Source: Gaiellasilicea sp963745775
GTDB lineage: Bacteria; Actinomycetota; Thermoleophilia; Gaiellales; Gaiellaceae
Reading direction: 5' to 3'
DNA: 64,000 bases
NCBI GenBank assembly: GCA_963745775.1
Contig: CAVUYY010000008.1
Span: 124,001-188,000, forward strand
In this document: positions 53,892 to 62,981 of the stretch, in pieces
Layout: the number at the start of each line of letters is the position of its first letter
Position numbering within the stretch: position 1 is the first letter of the stretch
Translations under genes and position numbers: made by a program
The notes under the pieces: model-generated
Database searches by the model: none
Seen by the model: the letters and a program-made list of their open reading frames with translations, nothing else
Told to the model about the DNA's origin: nothing

Positions 53892-55526
53892 CTATTCGGC
53901 CGCGAGCAAGAGTGGATAGTGCGGCTGCCCTCCCGGCTGCACGTCGAGCTCGACCTCCGGATGGCTCTGCTCGAGGCGGCGAATGATCCCGGCCAGCTCG
54001 GGCTCGTCGGCGCCGGTGAGGATCGTCAGTACCTCACGCCCTGGGCCGAGTAAACGCTCGACCACCGCGAAGGCGACCTCGTCGAAGTCGGCCGACGAGG
54101 CGACCGCCTCACCCCCGGCGAGCCCGAGGAACGCGCCCTTGCGAACGTCGACCCCGTCGAGCTCGACGTCGCGGGACGCGATCGTCACCTCGCCCGTCGC
54201 GACCTGCTCGAGCGCCTGCACCATGGCCGTCTCGTTCTCGGCGGCGCCGAGCGAGGGCAGGTAGCGGACGATCGCCGCCAGCCCGGCCTGAACCGACCGG
54301 GACGGAATCACCCGCACGGGCTTCGTCGCCAGTTTCGCCGCCTGCTCGGCCGAGAGGATCACGTTCGAGTTGTTCGGCAGCACGAGGACTTCGGTTGCGG
54401 GAGTGGCCTCGATCGCCTTGACGATGTCCTCGGTCGAGGGGTTCATCGTCTGACCGCCCTCGATCACGCGAGTCGCCCCGTAGCTCTCGAAGAGCCGCCG
54501 GTTGCCCACGCCTGGAACGACGGCGACGACTCCGGTCTCGAGAATGAGGCCGAGGTCGGGAGCACCGTCCCGCCCTGAGTCGAGCCCTGGGTCGAGCACG
54601 GATTCGAGGATCCGCTCCGAGCGCTCATCCGTCTGCTTGTGCATGTTCGCGATCTCGACGCCTTCGATCGTGCCGAGCGCCGTCGCGAGCGCGAGCGCGG
54701 CTCCCGGCTCGTCCGTGTGGACATGGATCTTGAGCGCCGTCCTGTCGCCCACGACGAGCAGAGAATCGCCGAGCTGCTCGAGCTCCGTCTCGAGCGCGTC
54801 GGCATCCAGCTCCTCGCCCTCGACGACGAAGACCGTGCAGTAGCGAAAGGCCGAGAGCTCCTGGTGGATCGCGTCGATTCCGGCTTCGTGGGCGTCCTCG
54901 GCGGGCGCCTCCGGCACGGGCTCGCCGGCAAGGGTCGCCGAGATCCCGCGCACGATCTCGAGCAGGCCGGCACCGCCGGCATCGACGACGCCCGCCTCGC
55001 GGAGCACGGCGAGCTGCTCCGGCGTGCGGGCGAGCGCCTCCTCGCCGCGCGCGACCAGCACGCGGAAGAGCTCGAGCGCGGACAGGCCGGCGTGCCGCGG
55101 GTTTTCCCCCTCCTCCGCGAGCTCCCGGATCACGGACAGCATGGTTCCCTCCACGGGGCGGCGCACAGCGCGATAGGCGGCATCGCTCGCGCCGCGAAAC
55201 GCGCGGCGGATCCGGGTCGCATCGATCGTTCCCGGCTCGCCCAGCACCTCTGCGGCACCGCGGACGATCTGGGAGAAGATCACCCCCGAGTTCCCCCGCG
55301 CGCCCATCAGCGCCGCGCGCGTCAGCTCCTTCGCCACGGCTGCACGGTCGGCCGCGGTCGAGGCTTCCAGCGACTCCACGATCGCCTGCGCGGTGAGGGT
55401 CAGGTTGGTGCCGGTGTCGCCGTCCGGCACCGGGTAGACGTTCAGGTCGTCGATCCGGCGCCGGTTCGCCTCGAGCGTCGCCAGCGACCCGCGCGCCAGC
55501 TCTCTGGCGCGCTCCAGCTCGGTCAC
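53892..55526 (-). CDS. fakA: DAK2-domain fatty-acid kinase subunit FakA (YloV)
   Basis: A 544-residue kinase that phosphorylates fatty acids held by a DegV protein. The N-terminal DAK2 domain (about 8-200) has LNVYPVPDGDTGTNLTLTA with the Mg-ATP aspartates, GARGNSGVIFSQI and DAGGAGLLEI; the C-terminal part has TEVLVLPNNSNVILSAEQA and LTGADEPE, as in YloV. GTG start 55524-55526 overlaps the Asp23 stop as GTGA. Intact frame. Confidence 0.92.
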   Translation of the reverse strand: MTELERARELARGSLATLEANRRRIDDLNVYPVPDGDTGTNLTLTAQAIVESLEASTAADRAAVAKELTRAALMGARGNSGVIFSQIVRGAAEVLGEPGTIDATRIRRAFRGASDAAYRAVRRPVEGTMLSVIRELAEEGENPRHAGLSALELFRVLVARGEEALARTPEQLAVLREAGVVDAGGAGLLEIVRGISATLAGEPVPEAPAEDAHEAGIDAIHQELSAFRYCTVFVVEGEELDADALETELEQLGDSLLVVGDRTALKIHVHTDEPGAALALATALGTIEGVEIANMHKQTDERSERILESVLDPGLDSGRDGAPDLGLILETGVVAVVPGVGNRRLFESYGATRVIEGGQTMNPSTEDIVKAIEATPATEVLVLPNNSNVILSAEQAAKLATKPVRVIPSRSVQAGLAAIVRYLPSLGAAENETAMVQALEQVATGEVTIASRDVELDGVDVRKGAFLGLAGGEAVASSADFDEVAFAVVERLLGPGREVLTILTGADEPELAGIIRRLEQSHPEVELDVQPGGQPHYPLLLAAE

Positions 55527-55876
55527 GCCGAGCGCCTCACGTCTTGGATGTGAACCTCGACCGCCGCGACGGTGAGGCCCGTCAGCCGCTCGACCTCGTA
55601 GGCGACGCGCGAGCGAATCGTGGCCGCGACCTCCGCGAGGTTGAGGCCGTACTCGACGATCACGTAGAGGTCGAGCGCGAGGCCGCCGTCACGGGTCGAG
55701 ACCTCGATTCCCTGCGTCAGGCGGTCGCGAGCGAGGAGGCGCTTCAGCCCCTTGCCCGCCATCCCGACGACGCCGTAGCACTCGGCCGCCGTGTGTCCGA
55801 CGATCTGGGCGATCGCGTCGCTCGCGATCGTGATCCGACCGAGGCTGGACTGGCCGGTGAGATGCCCGCGTTCCAC
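55523..55876 (-). CDS. Asp23/Gls24 family protein
   Basis: 117 residues of the alkaline-shock Asp23/Gls24 family: GRITIASDAIAQIVGHTAAE, YGVVGMAGKGLKRLLA, and VIVEYGLNLAEVAATIRSRVAYEVE. Linked to envelope stress and commonly beside fakA. GTG start 55874-55876. Function in this organism is not shown. Confidence 0.88.
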   Translation of the reverse strand: MERGHLTGQSSLGRITIASDAIAQIVGHTAAECYGVVGMAGKGLKRLLARDRLTQGIEVSTRDGGLALDLYVIVEYGLNLAEVAATIRSRVAYEVERLTGLTVAAVEVHIQDVRRSA

Positions 55877-55980
55877 GCCGCGACTTTAGACGGGCCGCCC
55901 GTCGGAAGGGTTGCTTGTGCGCAAAGAACACAAAGTGCCGCTCGCGGCGGGACTCGGTCGAGCCGGGGCGTTCGGGGCGG

Positions 55981-56172
55981 TTAGACCGCTTTCTGGATCT
56001 TGCCGGCCTTGAGACAGCGAGTGCAGACGTAGGCCCGCGTCTTGACGCCCTTGACGAAGATCCGGATCTTCTGCAGGTTCGGGTCGAAGCGACGGCGCGT
56101 CGCGACCATCGAGTGGCTTCGGTTGTTCCCGAACGACGGCTTCTTGCCGCAGACTGAGCAGACCTTGGACAT
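55981..56172 (-). CDS. rpmB: 50S ribosomal protein L28
   Basis: 63 residues: CSVCGKKPSFGNNRSHSM, TRRRFDPNLQKIRI, and YVCTRCLKAGKIQKAV, so both cysteine pairs of the zinc-binding form are present. Start ATG 56170-56172. Isolated from its neighbours by 104 bases downstream. Confidence 0.96.
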   Translation of the reverse strand: MSKVCSVCGKKPSFGNNRSHSMVATRRRFDPNLQKIRIFVKGVKTRAYVCTRCLKAGKIQKAV

Positions 56173-56196
56173 CGGCCGAGGAGTGTAGCCGAAGCC

Positions 56197-56859
56197 CTAA
56201 CGAGCAGCAGCGGCGCGGAGCTGGGCGAAGACGTCCGCCATCTCGAGGCCCGTTCGCACCGCTTCCGCGCCCTTCTCGAGCCGATCGTCCGCCTGGCCCG
56301 CCTCCTCCAGAGTCAGGACGCCGAACGAGACCGGCACACCGGTCTCGAGCGCCGCGAGCTGGAGCCCGCTCGCCGCCTCGCCGGCGACGAAGTCGAAGTG
56401 CGGCGTATCGCCGCGGATCACGCAGCCGAGCGCGACGATGCATGCGTAGCGTCGCGTCTTCGCGAGCGCCATCGCGGCGAGCGGTAGCTCGAACGCACCG
56501 GGAACCGGCATCACGGTGATCGACTCGCGGCCGACGCCGGCGGCGTCGAGCTCGGCGAGCGCCCCCTCGAGCAGCTTGCCGGTCACGGCGCCGTTGAAGC
56601 GGCTGACGACGATCCCGACCGACCGTCGGGCGCCGTTCGGCGCACCCTCGAGGACGCCGTAGCCCTCGGGAACCGCGAACTCCCCAGCGGCGTGCTCACT
56701 GACGGTGTGCTCGCTGACGGCTACCTCCTCTTCCGGCTCGGCTGCACCCGGATCGGCGGGCGTCTCGGGCCACGCCTCGCGTTCGCTGTCTTCGGGGCGC
56801 TCGCCGTCTTCGGGGCGCTCGTCGCCCTCGGGGCTCTCCGTCTCGTCGACGCCGCTCAC
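56197..56859 (-). CDS. ribH: 6,7-dimethyl-8-ribityllumazine synthase with acidic N-terminal extension
   Basis: Penultimate riboflavin enzyme, joining dihydroxybutanone phosphate and ribityl-amino-uracil in a 60-mer or pentamer. VGIVVSRFNGAVTGKLLEGAL, PVPGAFELPLAAMALA, ALGCVIRGDTPHFDFV and VPVSFGVLTLEEAGQAD are intact. About 65 extra N-terminal residues are acidic and repetitive (GDERPEDGERPEDSERE; VSEHTVSEHAAGEF). GTG 56857-56859 overlaps the ribBA stop as GTGA; an internal GTG near the VSEH repeat could be the true start. Confidence 0.92.
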   Translation of the reverse strand: MSGVDETESPEGDERPEDGERPEDSEREAWPETPADPGAAEPEEEVAVSEHTVSEHAAGEFAVPEGYGVLEGAPNGARRSVGIVVSRFNGAVTGKLLEGALAELDAAGVGRESITVMPVPGAFELPLAAMALAKTRRYACIVALGCVIRGDTPHFDFVAGEAASGLQLAALETGVPVSFGVLTLEEAGQADDRLEKGAEAVRTGLEMADVFAQLRAAAAR

Positions 56860-58124
56860 TCCTCCACCCCCTCGAGCGCCTCGCTGTCGAAGCGGAGGTC
56901 CTGGTGGTGGAGCTTGTGCCCGAGCTTGTCGCGCTTGGAGTCGAGATAGCTCACGTTCTCTGCGTTCGGCGGCACCTCGATCGGCACCTGCTCGACGACC
57001 TCGAGGCCGAAGCCGGAGATCCCCGAGATCTTCTTCGGGTTGTTCGTGAGCACGCGGATCGTGGTCAGGCCGAGGTCCGAGAGGATCTGCGAGCCGATCC
57101 CGTACTCGCGCTGATCCGCGGCGAAGCCGAGCCGGAGGTTCGCCTCGACGGTGTCGAGCCCCTGCTCCTGGAGCTCGTACGCCTTCAGCTTGTTCAGCAG
57201 GCCGATGCCGCGGCCCTCCTGGGAGAGATAGAGGAGGACGCCGGCGCCCTCGGACTCGATCCTGGCGAGTGCGAGCTCGAGCTGCTCGCCGCAGTCGCAG
57301 CGAAGCGAGTGGAAGACGTCGCCCGTGAGGCACTCGGAGTGGACGCGGACGAGCACGTTCTCGACGCCCGCGACATCGCCCTTGACGAGCGCGATGTGGT
57401 TCTTGCCGGTCAGCGTCTCGCGGAAGGCGACCGCGGTGAACTCGCCGTGAGCGGTCGGCAGCCGGACGGTGGTCGTCCGCTCCACGAGGCGCTCGTGACG
57501 GCGCCGGTACTCGATCAGGTCGGCGACGGTGACCATCTTGAGCCCGTGCCCCTTGCAGTACGGGATCAGGTCGGGCACCCGGGCCATCGTCCCGTCCTCT
57601 TTCATGATCTCGCAGACGACGCCGGCGGGATTCAGACCGGCGAGTTTCGCCAGGTCGACGGCAGCCTCGGTCTGGCCGGAGCGCCGGAGGACGCCGCCGT
57701 CGCGCGCTCGCAGGGGGAAGACGTGGCCGGGCTGGACGAGGTCGGCGGGCTTGGAGGTGGGGTCGATCGCGACCTGGATCGTCCGGGAACGGTCGTGCGC
57801 CGAGATCCCGGTCGAGACGCCCTCGCGGGCTTCGACCGAGACCGTGAAGGCCGTACCGAACGGCGTCTCGTTCTGCTCCGTCATCTGCCGGAGACCGAGC
57901 TCGTCGCAGCGCTCCTCGGTGAGGCAGAGACAGACGAGCCCCCGCGCGTGGGTGACCATGAAGTTGACCGCTTCGGGCGTCGTGAACTGCGCTGCGATCG
58001 TCAGGTCGCCCTCGTTCTCGCGATCCTCGTCGTCCACGACGACGACGAACTTGCCCCGGCGGATGTCCTCGATCGCCTCTTCGATGGTGGCGAACGGGCT
58101 GCTCTCCAGGGGGATCGCGGTCAT
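56856..58124 (-). CDS. ribBA: Bifunctional DHBP synthase/GTP cyclohydrolase II
   Basis: First enzymes of both riboflavin branches. N-terminal DHBP synthase (about 10-210) with VVVVDDEDRENEGDL and GISAHDRSRTI; C-terminal GTP cyclohydrolase II with VRVHSECLTGDVFHSLRCDC (zinc cysteines) and YLSQEGRGIGL. Intact over 422 residues. ATG start 58122-58124 overlaps the ribE stop as ATGA. Part of ribD-ribE-ribBA-ribH. The 10-base gap before ribE leaves no room for an FMN riboswitch inside the operon. Confidence 0.96.
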   Translation of the reverse strand: MTAIPLESSPFATIEEAIEDIRRGKFVVVVDDEDRENEGDLTIAAQFTTPEAVNFMVTHARGLVCLCLTEERCDELGLRQMTEQNETPFGTAFTVSVEAREGVSTGISAHDRSRTIQVAIDPTSKPADLVQPGHVFPLRARDGGVLRRSGQTEAAVDLAKLAGLNPAGVVCEIMKEDGTMARVPDLIPYCKGHGLKMVTVADLIEYRRRHERLVERTTTVRLPTAHGEFTAVAFRETLTGKNHIALVKGDVAGVENVLVRVHSECLTGDVFHSLRCDCGEQLELALARIESEGAGVLLYLSQEGRGIGLLNKLKAYELQEQGLDTVEANLRLGFAADQREYGIGSQILSDLGLTTIRVLTNNPKKISGISGFGLEVVEQVPIEVPPNAENVSYLDSKRDKLGHKLHHQDLRFDSEALEGVEE

Positions 58125-58687
58125 GCGCGGATCGTAGCCGCGAGCAGTCGCTCGACGTACTTGGCGAGCACGTCGGCCTCGAGGTTGACGTGGTCGCCGG
58201 GCGCGAGGTCGCCCAGCGTCGTCGCCCCGAGCGTGTGCGGGATCAGCGCGACCTCGAAGCCGTTCTCGCTGAGCGAGGCGATCGTGAGCGAGACGCCGTC
58301 GACCGCGATCGAGCCCTTCTCGACGCAGTAGCGGCGGAGGTCGGCGGGCGCATCGATCGCGATCCGGGCGCCGTCGCCTTCGGCGTCCACGCTGACGACC
58401 GTGCCGACGCCGTCGACGTGCCCCTGGACGTAGTGGCCGCCGAGCGGCTCGCCCGCCCGCAGCGCGGGCTCGACGTTGACGCGGTCGCCGAACGGCTTGA
58501 CGCGCGCGAGCGTCTCGGGCACCGCGTCGAACGAGAGCGATCTCGTGTCTGCGTCCACCACCGTCAGGCAGACGCCGTCGAGCGAGACGGAGTCGCCGAT
58601 CGCGGCGGCCGTCGCGCATTCGACGACGATCCTGCTGCCGTCGAACGAGGCGACACGGCCGATCTCTCGCACGAGTCCCGTGAACAT
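58121..58687 (-). CDS. ribE: Riboflavin synthase alpha subunit
   Basis: Dismutes lumazine to riboflavin. It has MFTGLVREIGRVASFDG, the internal duplication with SLDGVCLTVV in the first half and AVDGVSLTIA in the second, and GGHYVQGHVDGVG. 188 residues, intact. Follows ribD by ten bases. Confidence 0.95.
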   Translation of the reverse strand: MFTGLVREIGRVASFDGSRIVVECATAAAIGDSVSLDGVCLTVVDADTRSLSFDAVPETLARVKPFGDRVNVEPALRAGEPLGGHYVQGHVDGVGTVVSVDAEGDGARIAIDAPADLRRYCVEKGSIAVDGVSLTIASLSENGFEVALIPHTLGATTLGDLAPGDHVNLEADVLAKYVERLLAATIRA

Positions 58688-58697
58688 GTCGTCAACT

Positions 58698-59634
58698 CTA
58701 CGGCTCGTGGAGATACGCCTCGAGGAGCAGATCCGGTCCGACCGGCCGCGCCGTCAGCCTGGTGAGCGCACGCGGGAGCTCGAGCCGGTCGAGGAGCCCG
58801 GGCCCGGCGCCGGCGAGCGTCGGTGCGACGAAGAGCAGGAGCTTGTCGACGAGGTCGGCGCGGAGGAAGGCGCCGGCGAGGGTCGGCCCACCTTCGAGGA
58901 GAAGCGACTGGACGCCCTCGGCGCCGAGCGCGCGGAGCTCCTCGTCGAGCGGCGCTGAACGGAGCTCGAGCTCCGAGCCCGCCGGGAGCGGGCCGTTGCC
59001 GAACGCGAGCCGGCGCGGCTGGCGGGTGACCGGAACGTCGCGCGCGTCGAGCCGCGGGTTCTCGAGCCGAACGGTCCCCATGCCGACGGCCACCGCGTCC
59101 GAGGCGGCGCGCAGCTCGGTGCACGAGCAGGCGCGATTCCTCGCCCGAGACCCAGCGCGAGCCCGGCACGGTGACGCGGCCGTCGAGCGTGACGGCGGCC
59201 TTGTAGGTGACGAACGGGCGCCCGCTCGCGATCCAGCGCCGCCACGCCTCGTTCTGGCGTCGCGCCTCGAAGCGATCGTCGAGCTCGACGGCGACACCCG
59301 CCGCGCGCAGCCGTCCGAGACCGCCTGCCGCTTCCGGATTCGGATCGAGCGAGCCCGCGACGACCTTCGCGACGCCCGCGGCGACGATCGCGTCCACGCA
59401 CGGCGGCGTCGAGCCGTGGTGCGCGCACGGCTCCATGGTCACGTAGAGCGTCGCGCCGCGCGCCCGCGCGCCCGCCTCGGCCAGCGCGACGATCTCCCCG
59501 TGGCGACCGCCTTCCTCGGTCGCGCCCTCGCCGACGACCTGACCTTCGCTGACGAGGACGGCGCCGATGGTCGGCTTCGGATAGCCGCGCCCGCTTGCTG
59601 CGGCGGCGACATCGAGCGCCCGCTCGAGGCTCAT
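58698..59634 (-). CDS. ribD: Riboflavin deaminase-reductase RibD (one frame break)
   Basis: N-terminal zinc deaminase: HGEIVALAEAGARARG and MEPCAHHGSTPPC supply the zinc ligands; note HGE where HAE is usual. The C-terminal NADPH reductase has VTLDGRVTVPGSRWVSG, AVAVGMGTVRLENPRLD and LLLEGGPTLAGAFLRADLVD. An extra G at about 59118 (plus strand, GCTCGGTGCAC) breaks the frame between EESRLLVH and ELRAASDAV; corrected 312 residues. ATG 59632-59634 overlaps rpe as ATGA. Confidence 0.92.
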
Positions 59635-60302
59635 GCGATCGCTTCGGCGAGGCCGCGGTAGGCGGCCTCGAGATCGTCGGCGGCGAAGATCCCGCTGCCG
59701 ACGACGAGCAGGTCGGCTCCGGCGGCCCGAACTGCCTTGACGTTCTCCTGCTTGACGCCGCCGTCGACCTGGACGTGGCAGTCGACGAGCGAGCGCAGGC
59801 GCTCGATCCGCGCGTAGGCGTCGGGCAACAGCTCCTGCCCCGAGTAGCCGGGGACGATCGACATGCAAAGGCAGAGATCGGCGCCCAGGTTCGCCGCGGC
59901 CGCGGCCGGCTCGACCTCCGTGCCGGGGTTGAAGGCGATTCCGACGCCGAGCCCGAGCTCGCGTGCGTGCGCCAGCTCCACGCGCACGTCGTCCACGGCC
60001 TCGACGTGGAAGGTGACGCTGTCGGCGCCGGACTCGGCGAGCTCCGGGAAGTGGTGCGACGGGTTCTCGACCATCAGGTGGCAGTCGATGCTGCCGCCGC
60101 GGTCGTGGATCAACGGCGCGATCGAGCGGAGCACGACGGGCCCGATCGTCACCGGCGGGACGAAGTGGCCGTCGCCGACGTCGAAGTGGAAGACGCGGGC
60201 GCCGGCGTCGAGCAGCGCCTCGATCTGCTCGCCGAGCCGCGCGAAGTCGGCGGCGTAGAGCGATGGCTCGATCTCGGCAGTCCGGACGTCGCTCCACGCC
60301 AT
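59631..60302 (-). CDS. rpe: Ribulose-phosphate 3-epimerase
   Basis: Interconverts ribulose-5-P and xylulose-5-P in the pentose phosphate pathway. It has SLYAADFARLGEQIEAL, FHFDVGDGHFVPPVTIGP, IDCHLMVENPSHH, SIVPGYSGQELLPDAY and VQVDGGVKQENV. 223 residues, intact. ATG overlaps the rsmB stop by one base (TGATG). Supplies ribulose-5-P for riboflavin synthesis next door. Confidence 0.95.
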   Translation of the reverse strand: MAWSDVRTAEIEPSLYAADFARLGEQIEALLDAGARVFHFDVGDGHFVPPVTIGPVVLRSIAPLIHDRGGSIDCHLMVENPSHHFPELAESGADSVTFHVEAVDDVRVELAHARELGLGVGIAFNPGTEVEPAAAAANLGADLCLCMSIVPGYSGQELLPDAYARIERLRSLVDCHVQVDGGVKQENVKAVRAAGADLLVVGSGIFAADDLEAAYRGLAEAIA

Positions 60303-61513
60303 CAGCCGATCCTAAGCCTGGCGATGAAGAAGCCGCTCGTGTCGTGGCGATGAGGATAGGTCTGGAGGAACTCGGGCCGGCGCGGATGGCGGTACTGCGG
60401 CCACTCCTCGATCGGCTCGACTCGGAGACCGGCCGCGTCGACGACTGCCTCGGACTCGTCGGCGTTGATCGTGCAGACCGAGTAGACGACAGTGCCGCCG
60501 GGGCGGACGCGCTCCGCGGCGGCGAGCAGGAGCTCGAGCTGGAGCTCGGGCAGCGGCTGGGAGCGCCAGCGCAGGTCGGGCCGCGCGGCGAGGACGCCGA
60601 GGCCGGAGCACGGTGCGTCGACGAGCGCATGGTCGAAGCCCGACAGGTCGGCCGGGAGCGCGCGGCCGTCCGCGTGGACGACGCGCACGTTGCCGGCGCC
60701 GAGCCGGCGGACGTTCTCCTCGAGCTCGGCGGCTCGGGCCTCGTTCGCTTCGACCGCGACGACCTCGCCGGCGAGCATCGTCGCCTTGCCGCCCGGAGCG
60801 GCGCAGACGTCGAGGGTGCGCTCGCCCTCCTTCGAGCCGACGCAGAGACCGGCGAGCTGCGAGCCGACGCTCTGCGGCCAGACCTCGCCGCGCGCGAACG
60901 CCTCGGCGTCGAGCCGCTCGACGCGGTAGGCACCCGGGATGTCCGATTCGGCCCCGTCCGGGGGCTTGCCCCGGACGTGTCTGACGACGACAGGCGGCGC
61001 CTCGTTCTGCGCGCGCATCAGCGCGAGCGCGTCGGCCTCGCCGAGGTCGCGGCGCCAGGTCTCCCAGATCCAGTCGGGATAGGAGTGCTTGAGCGGGCCC
61101 TCGGGGAGCGCCTCGAGGAGTGGGCGGATCCCCTCGCCGACGCGGCGGAGGACGGCGTTCGTGAACGGGACAGCGCGCTCGAGCCGGGCACGGCGGACGA
61201 GCTCCACCGATTCGTTCACGGCCGCGTAGCGCGGCACCCCGTCGAGGTAGCCGAGCTGGTAGGCGCCAAGCCGCAACGCCGCACGAACGGGCGGGTCGAG
61301 CTTCCGTACCGGCCGTTTGCCCAGCGTCTCGATCGCGTGATCGAGCGTCCGCACCCGCTGGACCGCGCCGTACGCGAGCCGTCGCGCGAGCGCCGTGTCG
61401 CGCTCGTCGAGCCCCTCCGACGCAGAGCGGAGCGCCCGATCGGCATACGCGTCGTCCTCGAAGACGCGGCGCAGCACCTCGTAGGCGGCCTTGCGCGCAG
61501 GCGCGACGGTCAC
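60302..61513 (-). CDS. rsmB: 16S rRNA (cytosine-C5)-methyltransferase RsmB
   Basis: Methylates C967. An N-terminal NusB-like helical domain (about 1-130: ARRLAYGAVQRVRTLDHAI, AVNESVELVRRA) is followed by the AdoMet domain with CAAPGGKATMLA, the Pro-Cys of motif IV VDAPCSGLGVLA and catalytic Cys region YSVCTINADESEAVV. 403 residues. GTG start overlaps fmt as GTGA. Confidence 0.94.
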   Translation of the reverse strand: MTVAPARKAAYEVLRRVFEDDAYADRALRSASEGLDERDTALARRLAYGAVQRVRTLDHAIETLGKRPVRKLDPPVRAALRLGAYQLGYLDGVPRYAAVNESVELVRRARLERAVPFTNAVLRRVGEGIRPLLEALPEGPLKHSYPDWIWETWRRDLGEADALALMRAQNEAPPVVVRHVRGKPPDGAESDIPGAYRVERLDAEAFARGEVWPQSVGSQLAGLCVGSKEGERTLDVCAAPGGKATMLAGEVVAVEANEARAAELEENVRRLGAGNVRVVHADGRALPADLSGFDHALVDAPCSGLGVLAARPDLRWRSQPLPELQLELLLAAAERVRPGGTVVYSVCTINADESEAVVDAAGLRVEPIEEWPQYRHPRRPEFLQTYPHRHDTSGFFIARLRIG

Positions 61514-62295
61514 CGCAGCCCGCGGAGGAACTCGTCGTAGCTCATCCTGCGCTTGCCTTCGGGCTGCACCTCGACGGGGACGAGCTCGCCGGCCTCGAGC
61601 CGCGCGCGCCAGATCGTCACCCGGCGGCCATGCAACTCGCCGCGCGCGCCGATGTGCGGCGAGAGCGCCCGAATCCGGTTCAGGCTCTCCTCGGCCCGAG
61701 CGAGGTCGAGCTCGCGATCTTCGGGCCCGATCTTGGGCGCGTAGGTCGGCTCGCCCTCCTGCGGCCGGAAGCCGGGCTCCGCCAGTACCTCGTCGAGCAG
61801 CTCGACCGCCAACTCGGCCGAGCGCGCATAGACCGTGCCCGCGTCATCCTCGGGGCCGAGCGGAAAGCTGCGCTGGGCCGCAATCGGCCCGGCATCGAGC
61901 TCGGCGACCGTCTCGTGAATCGTGACGCCGGTCTCCGTGTCGCCGGCCAGCAACGCGCGCTCGACGGGCGCCGCTCCGCGCCAGCGCGGCAGGAGCGACG
62001 GGTGGACGTTGAGCCAGAGACCGCGGTCGAGCAGGCTCTCCGGGATCAGCAGCCCGTAGGCGCAGACGACGACCGTCTCCGCGCCGAGGTCGAGCTCGTG
62101 CGTCGGCCGCTCGGGCTGCAGCACCGGAATCTCCAGCCGCTGGGCGACCACCTTCGCGGCCGGCGGCTTCACGGCGCGCCCGCGGCCCGCGGGCCGATCC
62201 GGTCTCGTCAGGAGCGCGACGACCTCGTGCCGCGCGGCCAGCCGCTCGAGCACGTCCGCGCCGAACGGCGCAGTGGCCGCGACAGCGATCCTCAT
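61510..62295 (-). CDS. fmt: Methionyl-tRNA formyltransferase
   Basis: Formylates initiator Met-tRNA. It has LLTRPDRPAGRGR, VVCAYGLLIPESLL, NVHPSLLPRWRGAAPVERALLAGD in part as LNVHPSLLPRWRGAAPV, and ETGVTIHETVAELDAGPI. The protein is 261 residues, shorter than the usual 310 or so, because the C-terminal OB domain is compact (HGRRVTIWRARLEAG). ATG 62293-62295. Confidence 0.93.
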   Translation of the reverse strand: MRIAVAATAPFGADVLERLAARHEVVALLTRPDRPAGRGRAVKPPAAKVVAQRLEIPVLQPERPTHELDLGAETVVVCAYGLLIPESLLDRGLWLNVHPSLLPRWRGAAPVERALLAGDTETGVTIHETVAELDAGPIAAQRSFPLGPEDDAGTVYARSAELAVELLDEVLAEPGFRPQEGEPTYAPKIGPEDRELDLARAEESLNRIRALSPHIGARGELHGRRVTIWRARLEAGELVPVEVQPEGKRRMSYDEFLRGLR

Positions 62296-62304
62296 ACGAC
62301 GAGG

Positions 62305-62932
62305 CTACTCGCGTCGATCTGAGTCGAGCGGAGCGAAGCACGGTCTGCGCGCGACGAGCGTCGGCGCAGAGCGCCTCGCGGCGCGACTCGGGATCGGTGC
62401 GCTCGATGATCAGGACGCCGTCGAGATGGTCGAGCTCGTGCTGGACGACCCGCGCCGGGAGCTCCTCGAGCTCGATCCGGAGCGGCTTGCCCTCGAGGTC
62501 GAGGCCGGCGAGGGTCACGGCGGTCGAGCGCTCGACCGGGACGTGCACGCCCTGCAGGGAGAGGCAGCCCTCGTCGGCGATCTCCGTGTCGCGCGACCGC
62601 TCGACGAGCTCCGGGTTGACGACGGTCGTCGCCTGCTCCTCGTCGCTCGGTTGGAACACGAAGAGCCGCTGGAGGACGCCGACCTGCGTCGCGGCGAGCC
62701 CGACTCCGCGCGCGTCGTGCATCAGCTCGGTCATCCGCTCCGCGAGCCGCGCGAGGTTCTCGTCGAAACGGTCGACCTCGTTCGCGCGCAGCCGCAGCAC
62801 CGCGTCCGGGTACTGCCGGATCTGCGCCAGCGCGACCCGGCGCCGCGCCTCGACCTGTGCGTCGAGCTTCTCGTCGCCCTCGTCGTGGGCGTCCTCGTGC
62901 TCCGGCTCGTGGTCCATCTCCGCAGAGGCCAT
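62305..62932 (-). CDS. def: Peptide deformylase (3' frame break)
   Basis: Removes formyl groups from nascent proteins. Motif 1 GVGLAATQVG, motif 2 EGCLSLQ and motif 3 VVQHELDHLDG provide the metal ligands. An acidic extension (HEPEHEDAHDEGDEKLD) opens the protein. The frame as given runs on through fmt; a +1 base near the 3' end would instead stop at TAG 62305-62307, ten bases before the fmt ATG, and the span then has 628 bases (1 mod 3), consistent with one insertion. ATG start 62930-62932. Confidence 0.92.
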
Positions 62933-62981
62933 CGCGCGAGTGTAACGCGGCTCCTCGGGGATTCCGTCACCCTTCGGAGGG

